Shown here piece after piece: positions 51,087 to 59,662 of a stretch of 64,000 nucleotides of DNA (positions within the stretch are counted from its first letter, which is position 1; each line of letters begins with the position of its first letter). The notes under the pieces are model-generated. The model made no database searches and was not told the origin of the DNA. It saw only the letters and a list, made by a program, of their open reading frames with translations. The translations under genes were made by a program, and so were the position numbers. Origin of the DNA: Polyangiaceae bacterium. GTDB taxonomy: Bacteria > Myxococcota_A > Polyangia > Polyangiales > Polyangiaceae. Where the stretch lies: contig JADJYE010000010.1 of NCBI GenBank assembly GCA_016719945.1, positions 1-64,000 of the forward strand. The letters are read 5' to 3'.

Positions 51087-52019
51087 TTAGAACGACGCGA
51101 CCATCTGGATGTTCTTGTCCTCGTCGAGATCGGACGCGATGGCGTAGCCCACGCCCGAGCGCTCGGCGGCGGCGACCGAGAAGCCTCGCATGTTGCCGAC
51201 GTACACCGGCGCAGGCGTCTCGCGCACGACCCGCGGCTTGAGCCGCGTCAGCTTGAGCGGGATCTTGTGCGGGTCGAACACATAGACCGTGAGCCGGTGG
51301 CCCTTCAGCTTGTACTGGAGCGCGGCGGCCGTCCTCGAGTCGCGCAGGGCGTGGATGCGCGCGCCATCGAAGCTCGGGCTGTCCTTCGTATAGCGCAGCA
51401 CCGAGAGCGCAGGCCGGCGCACGGGGACGCCGACGTACGGCTCGAGCCGCGTGAGATCTTCGGGGTTGCGCTCTTCCGGCGGCAGCGGGTTCGCGTGCTG
51501 CGACACCAGATCGTCGAGCAGCGCGTCGAGCGACTCGTCGTTGGCCGCCTTCTTCTTCGCGAGCGCGGTCGGATCGGGCACCGCGAGCGCCTCCGAGAAC
51601 GAGCGCGGGGCGCTCTGCTGCGAGCGCAGCACCACGACCACGACGAAGCACGCGGCGACCGCGACCGCTCCGGCGATCGCTGCGGTGCGCGCGCGAGCGC
51701 GCCCACCCCCGGTCTTCCACGCGACAGCGGCGCGCGTGTCTTGCTCGGAGGCGCGCGCCTCGACGACGCCGGGCCTCGGGGCGGCCTCGAGCGCCGTCAG
51801 CATCCGCGCCTCCATCGAGGAGGGTGCGCGCCGCGTGCATGAGCGTCGCAGGCTCGCCCGCATCGAGCGAATGAGCTCGAGCTGGCTGCGGCAGGGCTCA
51901 CACGCCGTCAGGTGCGACTCGACCTCGAGGGTGTGGGATGGGTCGAGCTCGCCATCGGCGAGCAGCATCACCGAGCGGGAACAACAGCGGGGGGCGTCCT
52001 TCGCCTTGATGGCGTTCAT
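51087..52019 (-). CDS. Anti-sigma factor with zf-HC2 domain and large C-terminal domain
   Basis: 310 residues. N-terminal zinc anti-sigma module: CCSRSVMLLADGELD...HLTACEPC (H-x3-C-x2-C). Membrane helix at ~112-132 (TAAIAGAVAVAACFVVVVVL). C-terminal periplasmic part has YVGVPVRRPAL and GYAIASDLDEDKNIQMVASF, a DUF3379/RsiW-like sensor. Start overlaps the sigma factor stop (ATGA), so coupled. Holds the ECF factor at the membrane until a signal. Confidence 0.88.
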   Translation of the reverse strand: MNAIKAKDAPRCCSRSVMLLADGELDPSHTLEVESHLTACEPCRSQLELIRSMRASLRRSCTRRAPSSMEARMLTALEAAPRPGVVEARASEQDTRAAVAWKTGGGRARARTAAIAGAVAVAACFVVVVVLRSQQSAPRSFSEALAVPDPTALAKKKAANDESLDALLDDLVSQHANPLPPEERNPEDLTRLEPYVGVPVRRPALSVLRYTKDSPSFDGARIHALRDSRTAAALQYKLKGHRLTVYVFDPHKIPLKLTRLKPRVVRETPAPVYVGNMRGFSVAAAERSGVGYAIASDLDEDKNIQMVASF

Positions 52020-52711
52020 ACGGCTGCGCGGCGGCGGGTGCGGAAGGTGTTGATGTCGGTGGGGGGACGAACGGACTCGGGCTCGGGCTTGGCCTCTTCG
52101 GTCTCGGTCACGATGCCCATCGCGATCGCGTGATCGCGAAGGCGCCCTTGCAGGAGCTTTCGGCCGCGGTGAAGGCGGCTCATGACGGTACCGATTGGGC
52201 AGCCCATGACCTCTGCGATCTCTTTGTACGACAGCTCTTCGACGTCAGAAAGGATCACGGCGAGGCGGAAGTCGGGCGGGAGCTCGTCGAGGGCTCGCGT
52301 GAGCTCGGCCTCGACCAGCGGCTTGAGGGCCTGGCTCTCCGGGTCGCGGATGCTCCGCATCGTGGAGGCGCCGACCCAACCGTCCGCGACCGGGTCGATG
52401 GCGGGACCGTCGAGCAGGTCTCGCTCCATCCCCCCGCGGCGGTAGCGGTTGATGAACGTGTTGGTCAGGATGCGCAGCAGCCAGGCCTTCAGGTTCGTTC
52501 CCGCCTCGAACTGGTCGCGGGCGCGCATCGCCTTGACGAGCGTGTCCTGGACGAGGTCCTCCGCTTCGCTCGAGCCGCGGGTCATGCGAGACGCGACCCC
52601 GTAGAGCGTGTCCAGGTGGGTCAACATCTCGATCGCGAAGGGATCGGTCGCCCCGGAACGGGCGCCCTCCTCCTTCACGCTCTCGGGCTTTCGGAAAAAG
52701 AAGAACGCCAT
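52016..52711 (-). CDS. ECF RNA polymerase sigma factor
   Basis: 231 residues. Region 2: LYGVASRMTRGSSEAEDLVQDTLVKAMRARDQF and LKAWLLRILTNTFINRYRR; region 4: YKEIAEVMGCPIGTVMSRLHRGRKLLQ. An N-terminal FFFFRKPES extension and ~30-residue C-terminal tail are extra. First gene of a two-gene operon with its zinc anti-sigma factor. Zinc anti-sigma pairs often answer to oxidative or thiol stress, which fits sodB next door, but this is inference. Confidence 0.93.
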   Translation of the reverse strand: MAFFFFRKPESVKEEGARSGATDPFAIEMLTHLDTLYGVASRMTRGSSEAEDLVQDTLVKAMRARDQFEAGTNLKAWLLRILTNTFINRYRRGGMERDLLDGPAIDPVADGWVGASTMRSIRDPESQALKPLVEAELTRALDELPPDFRLAVILSDVEELSYKEIAEVMGCPIGTVMSRLHRGRKLLQGRLRDHAIAMGIVTETEEAKPEPESVRPPTDINTFRTRRRAAV

Positions 52712-52880
52712 CCTGGTCTCTCAACCGCTGAGGGTGCTCATCATTCCCGGTGGAGCAAGCTCGGCCCAACCTTTGGCCACCGTCTCGCCCTGGGCGAACA
52801 GCCCGTCATCGCGAAGAACCCACGGGAAACAGCCAGGAGCCCCAAGCGAGCCTGGCTATTTGCTCAGCTCCTCGAGCCGA

Positions 52881-53501
52881 TCAAAGATCCTTCGACCGGC
52901 GGGCCAGCTGCTCCTCCAGGGCCTCGACCCTCTGGTTGAGCCTCTGGACCTCTTCGCGCAGCTCCGCGAACGACTTGGCCGTGGGCACCAGCGAGGAGAG
53001 GGACGTCTCCATGAGCTCGCTGAGCCGCCCCTTCTTCTCTTCGCCCTTCTTGTCGTCGGTCTTGAGGTCTTCGACCTCGACCGGCGGCTCGGCGGGGGTC
53101 TCGGGCGCCTTCGCCTCGACCGGGGGGGCGTGGGGCGTGGTGGAGCCAGGGATGAAGCGCCCCAGCGTGCCCTCTTTGAGCTGCGTGAGGAGCCGGCCGC
53201 CGCGCTCTTGGATGAGATCCCGCAGCGCGGCGAGCGGGACGCTGCGCGGCTGCGACTTCAGGTCCTCCGACAGGATCAGCGCCAGCGTGACCTCGGTTTT
53301 GTCTTCCTTGGTCTTGTTGTCGATGATCTGCACCTCTTCACCGGCGCGGACCATCTCCCCGATCTGCTGGAGCGTGACGTACTTGCTGTCACGCGTGTCG
53401 TAGAGCTTGCGGTTCGAGTAGCGCTTGATGACGCGGCGCGGCCCGTGGCTCTCGCCGGCCGACGGCTCTTTCGACGTCGTTTCCATGGCTCGTTGCGTCA
53501 T
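52881..53501 (-). CDS. PhaR-type polyhydroxyalkanoate synthesis regulator DNA-binding protein
   Basis: 206 residues from ATG 53501 (ATG 53486 also possible). VIKRYSNRKLYDTRDSKYVTLQQIGEMVRAGEEVQIIDNKTKED is the diagnostic N-terminal DNA-binding domain. The middle is Pro/Glu/Lys-rich; the C-terminus (ELREEVQRLNQRVEALEEQLARRS) is a coiled coil, probably for oligomerisation. In PHA producers such proteins repress phasin genes; in myxobacteria the role is less clear. Longer upstream starts would overlap the divergent gene. Confidence 0.85.
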   Translation of the reverse strand: MTQRAMETTSKEPSAGESHGPRRVIKRYSNRKLYDTRDSKYVTLQQIGEMVRAGEEVQIIDNKTKEDKTEVTLALILSEDLKSQPRSVPLAALRDLIQERGGRLLTQLKEGTLGRFIPGSTTPHAPPVEAKAPETPAEPPVEVEDLKTDDKKGEEKKGRLSELMETSLSSLVPTAKSFAELREEVQRLNQRVEALEEQLARRSKDL

Positions 53502-53622
53502 GCTCGCATCCGGGTCTTTCCGGCGCAAGGAGCCGGCGCCTCCCCGCCGAAAGTTCGTGCGATTCGAGGGGTCGGGGTATAGCCGGGCGACTCGCCCCGC
53601 CTCGGGCCGCGAGGCATCCACC

Positions 53623-55524
53623 ATGGTCAAAGGTACGGGAGCGCGGCACCTCTTCCTTTGGATCGTCCTCGTGCTGCTCGGGCTGGGATGCGGCGCGAGC
53701 CGCAACGTCCCCGAGCTGTTGACCCTCACCGAGCTCGCTCCGAGGGTCGTCGGCCCCACCGACCGGGTCGACATTCACGGACGCGACCTCCCCGTTGGCT
53801 CGGTCGGCGACGCGGTCGTCACCTTGCGCGGTGCGCTCTACCGACCGGGTGAGGCTCCGCAGCTCGAGCGCGAGATCACCATCCCGGCTGCGCGCGTGGA
53901 GCGAGACCGCGTCTCGTTCGAGATGACGGACGCGCTGCTCGAGCAGCTTACGGGGCTCGGTGACGAGGCGAAGCACACGACCTTCAGGGGCACGGTCGAG
54001 GTCAGCCTGCCTGGGGCCAAGTCTTCGATCCCGGTCCTCGGTACGCTCAAGAGCGAGATCGTCCTCGACGTCTTGCCCCGCGCCCCGAGCAAGCGACACC
54101 AGGAGGCCGCCGACGCGCGCACCGCGCACGCCCAGACCTTCTTCGGCTGGACGCTCGAGCAGGAGCCAGGCGCCGCGGGCCTCGTCGTGCGAGACGTGAA
54201 GCCAGGCGGCCCCGCCGCGCTCGCGGGGGTCGCGCCGGGCGACGTGGTGGCCACCTTCCATGGCGTGACCGCGCTCGCGCCGAGCGACGTGGTGCCCAGC
54301 GGCCTCGAGGGCTCGCTGTCGGCGACCGTCCTGCGCGGCGACCAGACCCTCGACGTCACGTTGGACGCGCGCGGCTTCCGCGGCGAGGTCGAGGCGGGGC
54401 TGATCGAGGGGGTGGTGATCCTCGCCACGCTGCTGCTGCTCTTGCTGGCGTTCGGCACCCGCCTCGGCGCCGGCTTGTCGTGGTTCGGTCATCGGATGCG
54501 TGAGGAGCTCCATCGCCACCGCACCCCAGGGGGCGGGCTCGTCGCGGCGCTGCTCCGCGCGGCGATTTCCGACGTGCGCCACGGCGCAGGGGCCCCTGTC
54601 GCCGGGCTCGCGGGGATCGCGCCGTTCGTCGTCGCGGCGGGCATGACGCTCTCCTTCGCCTCGCTCCCTGCGGTCGAGCTGTCGCGGCGCGCAGAGCTGG
54701 ATCTCGGCATCCTCTATCTGCTCTCGGTGACGGCGCTGCTCTCGATGGGGCTCGTCACCGGAGGGTTCTCGACCACGCGCTCGATCATCGGCCGCCGGCT
54801 GCGCGCCGTCGTCGAGGTGATCGTGTGCGAGCTGCCGGCGGCGTGCGCGCTCGCGGCGGTCGTCGTCACGACGGGGTCGCTGCGAGTTCGCGACGTCGTC
54901 TTCGCCCAGGTCGGTGGTGGCGGCACCTGGCTCGAGGTGGGCTCGTGGCCGTGGGCGTGGAACGCGCTCAAGAGCCCGCAGCTGTTCGTCCTCTTCGTGC
55001 TGTTCTTCGTCACGGCGCTCGTCGATGGCGCTGGCCGACGCGAGCAGCGATCGCAGGTCGGGACGCTCGCGTTCTTCTTCGCCGAGTGGACCCACGTCTT
55101 CGTGATGTGTGGCCTCGGCACGATCGCGTTCCTCGGCGGCTACGCCGTGCCTGGCCTCTCGGCGCACGACCTGTACGCCGGCGGATGGATGCTCGCGCTC
55201 GGCTGCGCGGTCTTCTTGCTCAAGTGCTGGGCCCTCACGGCCCTCGTGCTGCTCTCCCGCGCGGCCCTCCCCCGGATCAGGCCTGATATCCTGCTCCGGA
55301 TCGGCCTTCGCGTGCTCTTGCCCGCCTCGCTCGCGGGCGTCGCGGCGACCTTCCTGGTCGTGCGATATCCGCTCTTGCCGGCCGCGGAGCGGGCGCTCGG
55401 GCTGGTGACGATGTGCACCGTGGTCCTGCTCCTGGTGCTCCTGGTCGGCCACGTCGTCACCTCGCTCCGGGGCGCGCGCCCCGAAGACGGACGCCTCCGC
55501 GTCCGGGTGAATCCGATCCTTTGA
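53623..55524 (+). CDS. PDZ domain fused to a NuoH-like membrane domain
   Basis: 633 residues from ATG 53623. N-terminal hydrophobic segment (LFLWIVLVLLGLGC, imperfect lipobox) and a beta-rich domain to ~160; a PDZ domain at ~172-250 (LVVRDVKPGGPAALAGVAPGDVVATFHG); then eight or so membrane helices. This part follows NuoH/complex I subunit H: DLGILYLLSVTALLSMGLVTGGFSTTRSIIGRRLRAVVEVIVCELP (cf. nlGiLY...G.R..aQ..SYE), EWTHVFVMCGLGTIAFLGG and LLSRAALPRIRPDILLRIG. The quinone-site ETNRxPFDLPEAE loop is replaced by ALVDGAGRREQRSQ. So it is not a working complex I subunit; a sensory or scaffolding role is possible. Confidence 0.75.
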   Translation: MVKGTGARHLFLWIVLVLLGLGCGASRNVPELLTLTELAPRVVGPTDRVDIHGRDLPVGSVGDAVVTLRGALYRPGEAPQLEREITIPAARVERDRVSFEMTDALLEQLTGLGDEAKHTTFRGTVEVSLPGAKSSIPVLGTLKSEIVLDVLPRAPSKRHQEAADARTAHAQTFFGWTLEQEPGAAGLVVRDVKPGGPAALAGVAPGDVVATFHGVTALAPSDVVPSGLEGSLSATVLRGDQTLDVTLDARGFRGEVEAGLIEGVVILATLLLLLLAFGTRLGAGLSWFGHRMREELHRHRTPGGGLVAALLRAAISDVRHGAGAPVAGLAGIAPFVVAAGMTLSFASLPAVELSRRAELDLGILYLLSVTALLSMGLVTGGFSTTRSIIGRRLRAVVEVIVCELPAACALAAVVVTTGSLRVRDVVFAQVGGGGTWLEVGSWPWAWNALKSPQLFVLFVLFFVTALVDGAGRREQRSQVGTLAFFFAEWTHVFVMCGLGTIAFLGGYAVPGLSAHDLYAGGWMLALGCAVFLLKCWALTALVLLSRAALPRIRPDILLRIGLRVLLPASLAGVAATFLVVRYPLLPAAERALGLVTMCTVVLLLVLLVGHVVTSLRGARPEDGRLRVRVNPIL

Positions 55525-55576
55525 TCCCTCCTGCCCCCTTTCCGCCCGACGCGCTCGGGGCTTAGGCTCTCCGTCC

Positions 55577-57307
55577 GTGGCTCCCCACTCTGGCAACTGC
55601 ACCACTTGCGGCCTCCCGCTCGCCGGTCCGACGTGCAGGTCGTGCGGCGGCACCTCGAGGTCCATCGCGCTGGCCGACGGCGCGGCGAGCGCCGCCAGCG
55701 CCTTCGCGCCAGATCCCGCGCGGCCCGAGCTCGATCTCGCGTACGAGGCCTGGGCCGCGGGCGATCTCACCCGCGTGGTGTCGCAGTGTCTCTCCGCCGA
55801 GGGGGCGGAGGGCGCGTCGATGCAGCAAGGCGCCGACGGGCCGATCTTCAAGGCGCTGTGCCGCGGGCTGGCGATGTTCATCCGCCTGCGCGCCGATGGT
55901 CAGGTGGAGCTCGAGGTTCCGGTCGTGCGGCTCCCGCTCACGCACTACACGGCGGCGCTTCGACTCCTGCTCGAGCTGTCCGATCGCGACGAGGTCCCGG
56001 TCCGCTTCTCCACGCGCGGGGAGCTCGCCATTGCGCGCTTCGTGGGCCGTCTCGGCGCCATGTCACCGAGCGCCCTGTGCGCCGCGCTTCGAGCCACGAC
56101 CTCCTCCGCGGGCGAGTGCGCGCGGCTGCTCGTCGGCGCGCTCCAAGCGCGGGAGCTCACCCCGGACGAGCACGCAGATCTCACCATCGAGGCCCTGCCC
56201 GTCGGGCTGCTCCTCGACCTCGACGGGCCCGGGTCCAGCATCCCTCTTCGCAGACCGCAGCAAGGCGCGCCTCTCGGCTCGCTCGAGCCCCTCGTCGGGC
56301 CGAGCGGCGGCGCTCCCCAGGAGGTGCCTCCCGTCTTGATGCCGAAGGGTGGCGTCCAGCACACGCCGCCCCCGCGCGGCAAGGTCCCCACGCCCGCGCG
56401 GATCGGCAGGCCGACGCCTGGAGTGTTGCCGTTGCCTGGGCCGGGGGCCAAGGCGGCGAGGGCGCCCAGCGAGGGGCCGCGCGCCGCCCTGGCTCCGCCG
56501 ACCACGCCCGCCGCGCAGGCGCCGCGAGCCCCCCTCGTCCCGCCGCCGAAGGCCGCTCCTGCGCCGCAACCTCAGCAGGGCGTCGGCCGGACCATGGTCA
56601 GCGCGGACGCGATGGCCAACACGTCGCCCTCCGCGGGCCTGTCTGGCTTTCCGCCGCCCCCACCCGACCCGCTGGGCGACACGTTCATCGGCAACAGCGC
56701 CGGATCCCCGCCCCCCAAGACCGGCTCGAGCGCGGCGGACGCGCTCGCCGAGCTGCTCCACAAGGCGCAGACGCTGGGCGCCGTGCTGAGCTTCGCCGAC
56801 CAGCCCGCGACGATGTGCCTGCTCATTCGGGCGACGGTCTATCGAGCGATCCAAGAGGTCGACCCGACGGTCAGCGACGCGGTCGCGCTGCTGTACGCGG
56901 AGACCCAGCCGCTCATCCGCGAGATCTACATCACCGCGCCAGGCAAGCGCCGTGGCTCGATGGCCATCCCGCCCACTTCGCCTGCGTTCGAGGTGATGGC
57001 CCGCATCGTCGCGCAAGGTTGCGCGGTCTCGGGGTCCCCTCCGCTCCAGGTCCAGCCCATCACCACCGCGCAGGACGCCAAGCAGCACCTCGCGCGGTAC
57101 GTCTCCGAGATCGACCAAGCGCCCTCCGACCCCGACCTCCGCCACTTCTTGGCGCTCGGCGCGTTGTGCGAGCTGCTCGCCCGAACGAAGCTGCCGCCCG
57201 CGACCCAAGACCGCCTCCGCGGGATCGTCGCGCACGCCAAGAAGGAAGGCGCGAAGCAGGCCGTCGTCGACCTCATGATGACCGCCCTCACCAGGATGAT
57301 CGCATGA
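55577..57307 (+). CDS. Zinc-ribbon protein with Pro-rich linker, function unknown
   Basis: 576 residues from GTG 55577. N-terminal zinc ribbon CTTCGLPLAGPTCRSCGG (two CxxC). A helical repeat-like domain to ~215, ~150 residues of Pro/Ala/Gly linker, and a C-terminal helical domain (~390-575). Not recognised. It sits between the PDZ-NuoH fusion and the pseudo-protease and overlaps the latter (ATGA at 57304), indicating a three-gene functional unit. Confidence 0.6.
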   Translation: MAPHSGNCTTCGLPLAGPTCRSCGGTSRSIALADGAASAASAFAPDPARPELDLAYEAWAAGDLTRVVSQCLSAEGAEGASMQQGADGPIFKALCRGLAMFIRLRADGQVELEVPVVRLPLTHYTAALRLLLELSDRDEVPVRFSTRGELAIARFVGRLGAMSPSALCAALRATTSSAGECARLLVGALQARELTPDEHADLTIEALPVGLLLDLDGPGSSIPLRRPQQGAPLGSLEPLVGPSGGAPQEVPPVLMPKGGVQHTPPPRGKVPTPARIGRPTPGVLPLPGPGAKAARAPSEGPRAALAPPTTPAAQAPRAPLVPPPKAAPAPQPQQGVGRTMVSADAMANTSPSAGLSGFPPPPPDPLGDTFIGNSAGSPPPKTGSSAADALAELLHKAQTLGAVLSFADQPATMCLLIRATVYRAIQEVDPTVSDAVALLYAETQPLIREIYITAPGKRRGSMAIPPTSPAFEVMARIVAQGCAVSGSPPLQVQPITTAQDAKQHLARYVSEIDQAPSDPDLRHFLALGALCELLARTKLPPATQDRLRGIVAHAKKEGAKQAVVDLMMTALTRMIA

Positions 57308-58465
57308 TGGACCGCCCCACCGATCTCGCCGCGAAGATCCGCTCCTCGGTCGTCAGCGTCGTCTCGCCGACGGGCCGCGGCTCCGGGTACTGCGCCCTCT
57401 CGAACGGGCTGATCGTGACGAGCCTCGATGTGGTCGGGTACGAGCGCGAGGTGCAGATCATGCACGACGACGGCGCGCCCATCAGGGCCCTCGTCGTGCG
57501 CGCCAACGTCGCGCTCGACGTCGCCCTGTTGGTGCCCGTCGAGCCGGTCTCGCTCTCCCCGCTGGAGGCCGGCGCCGAGGCGAGGATCGGGGACTTCGTG
57601 CTGGTCGTCGGCCGCGCCGGCGCCGAGCCGATCGTGGTGCAGTCTCACGTCATCAGCACCGGCCGGGTGTGCGAAGGCTTCGCTCACATCCAGCTCGACG
57701 TGACCTGCGAAGACTCGCTGCGCGGAGCGCCCGTCGTGAACAAACACGGCGGGGTGATCGGCTTCGTGGTGCGACCCCGCGTCAACCGCATCAACGGCGA
57801 TCGCCACGCGCGTCGGTCGGTCCACGGCCTCGTCTTGCCGAGCGCCGCGTTCGAAGGCGGGCTGATCAGCGCGGAGGGGTCTCCCGAGGAGCTGCTCGAG
57901 CTGCTGCCCGAATATGGCTGCCCGTCGTGCGACACGATCTTCGAGCCCGACATGGATCGCTGCGTCGAGTGCGGGACGCTGCTGCCTCACCGCTGGCTCG
58001 TCCCCGCCGCCCCGCCCGCCACGCCCTCGCTCAAGGGGTTGTTCGCGGTGAAGGCGGCGCTCGCTTCGCTGGGCATCCCCGCGAACCGCGCGCGCGTGGG
58101 CCCGAACGCGTGGCGGTTCTCACCCGCGATCGAGGGACAAGACGCCAACACCCAGGTCGACCTCGGCGCCGACGCGGCGGGCGACAACCTCGTGCTGCGG
58201 GCGCCTGTCGTGAGGCTGCCTGCCGAGGGCTTCGAGCACCTCTACAGGCACCTGCTCACGCAGAACGACGCGACCGCCGGGTACTATCGCTTCCGGGATC
58301 GCCGACCGAACGGTCTACCTGTCGCTGTTCGAGCCGACCTCCGCGCTCGACCCCGCGTCCTTCCCCACGCTCGTCTCCGAGTTCGCGTCGACCCTGGCCC
58401 GATACCGCGCGTTCCTCCACGAGGGCTTCGGGGTCGAGCCGGCGTACGAGCACGAGACGGACTGA
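57304..58465 (+). CDS. Trypsin-fold pseudo-protease with zinc ribbon and YbjN-like domain (one-base frameshift)
   Basis: About 387 residues after correcting one extra G near 58298. Residues ~5-160 have a trypsin/HtrA-like double barrel (SVVSVVSPTGRGSGYCALSNGLIVTS; DVTCEDSLRGAPVVNKHGGVIGFVV), but the catalytic His (usually TAxHV) reads TSLDVV and the Ser motif GNSGGP reads DSLRGAP, so it is probably inactive. A zinc ribbon CPSCDTI...CVECGTLL follows at ~205-227, then a YbjN-like domain (~245-380). The shift near TATCGCTTCCGGG converts the end DRTVYLSLFEPTSAL into an unrelated frame. Coupled to the upstream gene by ATGA. Confidence 0.65.
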
Positions 58466-58502
58466 TCGGAAACATCGTGGCGGCTCACGCGTACACGGCG
58501 TC

Positions 58503-58949
58503 ATGACCCCGGCCCGCGCCCTGCTCTGCCTCGCTCTGCTCTGCGCCTCGTGTCGCCAGAACGACGATCCCACCGGGGCCGATGAGGTGCTCGCTCGCGT
58601 CCAGGCCGACGACTACCGCTCGTGGGCCCGCGCACCGGGCTACGAGGCGCGCGTGCCGTCGTCCGCACCCCACTCCGACAACGTGGAGATCTTCGTCAAC
58701 GACGTGGTGGAGGCGGCGCTCGCGAGCGACGGGCTGAGCGAGTGGCCCGTGGGCTCGATCATCGTGAAGGACGGCACCTCCGACGATGGCGAGCTCGAGC
58801 TCATCGCCCTGATGGAGAAGCGGGAGGACGGCTGGTACTGGGCCGAATACGACGGAAGCGGCGCCGCGCTCTACTCCGGCGACGTCGACGTCTGTGTCGA
58901 CTGCCACGCGTCGGGCGGCGATTTCGTGCGCGCCTTCGCGCTCCCGTGA
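58503..58949 (+). CDS. Cytochrome P460-like lipoprotein with CxxCH heme motif
   Basis: 148 residues from ATG 58503 (MTPARALLCLALLCASC, lipobox LCASC). NVEIFVNDVVEAAL, WPVGSIIVKDG and WYWAEYDGSG are strands like those of cytochrome P460-fold proteins; CVDCHASGGDFVRAF near the C-terminus is a c-type heme site. Possibly involved in electron transfer or detoxification of reactive nitrogen species. It follows the pseudo-protease by 38 bp on the same strand. Confidence 0.7.
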   Translation: MTPARALLCLALLCASCRQNDDPTGADEVLARVQADDYRSWARAPGYEARVPSSAPHSDNVEIFVNDVVEAALASDGLSEWPVGSIIVKDGTSDDGELELIALMEKREDGWYWAEYDGSGAALYSGDVDVCVDCHASGGDFVRAFALP

Positions 58950-58992
58950 CCCCGTTTCGCCGAAACGTTGCTCAGCGGAGCGCAGATTTGTC

Positions 58993-59586
58993 ATGCTGTC
59001 TGCGATGTGGGAAAGGACTGCTCCCGTCGCGCTCCTCGGCTTGGCCCTCGCCGCGTGCGGAGGCTCGAACGAGAAGCCCGACAACACGGCCTGGCAGACG
59101 CGTGACGGGTTTCGCTCGATCGGCACCGACGAGAACGGCGAGATCGACACGAGCAAGACGCTCTACGGCGGGTTCGACTGGGTGGGCGTGCGGCACGACC
59201 TCATCCTCAACCCCGACAAGAAGCAGAAGGCGACCTGCGCGTGCCTGGCCGTCGAGGTCGGCAACCCGAACGACGACAAGTTCGTCTGGCGGAGCGCCAT
59301 GCCGGATTCGAACCGCGCGAACCTGGCCGTCGCGGTGAGCGCCTTTGGCGTCGACTGCCCCGGCGGCGCGATCAATCCGGCCGACCGCAGGCCGAGCATC
59401 CAGGCCGTCGATCGCGTCGGCAAGGACATCGTCGTCGTGATCGAAGAGCTCCCGGCCGATCGCCCCATCGCCACCGGCGCGATCATTCGTCCGCCGGACC
59501 AAGGGGGCCACATCTACGTGCGCCCCCGCCAGAAGGAGCTCCCGTACGCGAAGACGGGCACGAAGGATCTCTGCCGCGTCTTCTGA
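58993..59586 (+). CDS. Lipoprotein of unknown function
   Basis: 197 residues from ATG 58993 (ATG 59005 possible). Signal ends in LALAAC. Mature part has four Cys and a beta-rich region (TCACLAVEVGNPNDDKFVWRS; IVVVIEELPADRP). Not recognised. Same strand as the cytochrome-like gene, 43 bp downstream. Confidence 0.6.
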   Translation: MLSAMWERTAPVALLGLALAACGGSNEKPDNTAWQTRDGFRSIGTDENGEIDTSKTLYGGFDWVGVRHDLILNPDKKQKATCACLAVEVGNPNDDKFVWRSAMPDSNRANLAVAVSAFGVDCPGGAINPADRRPSIQAVDRVGKDIVVVIEELPADRPIATGAIIRPPDQGGHIYVRPRQKELPYAKTGTKDLCRVF

Positions 59587-59662
59587 CGGAGCCGCGGCCT
59601 CGCCGCGCTGCGTCGCGGTCTGGGTCGTCGGGCCCTCTCGCTCATCGTGCTAGAGGTTCAGC

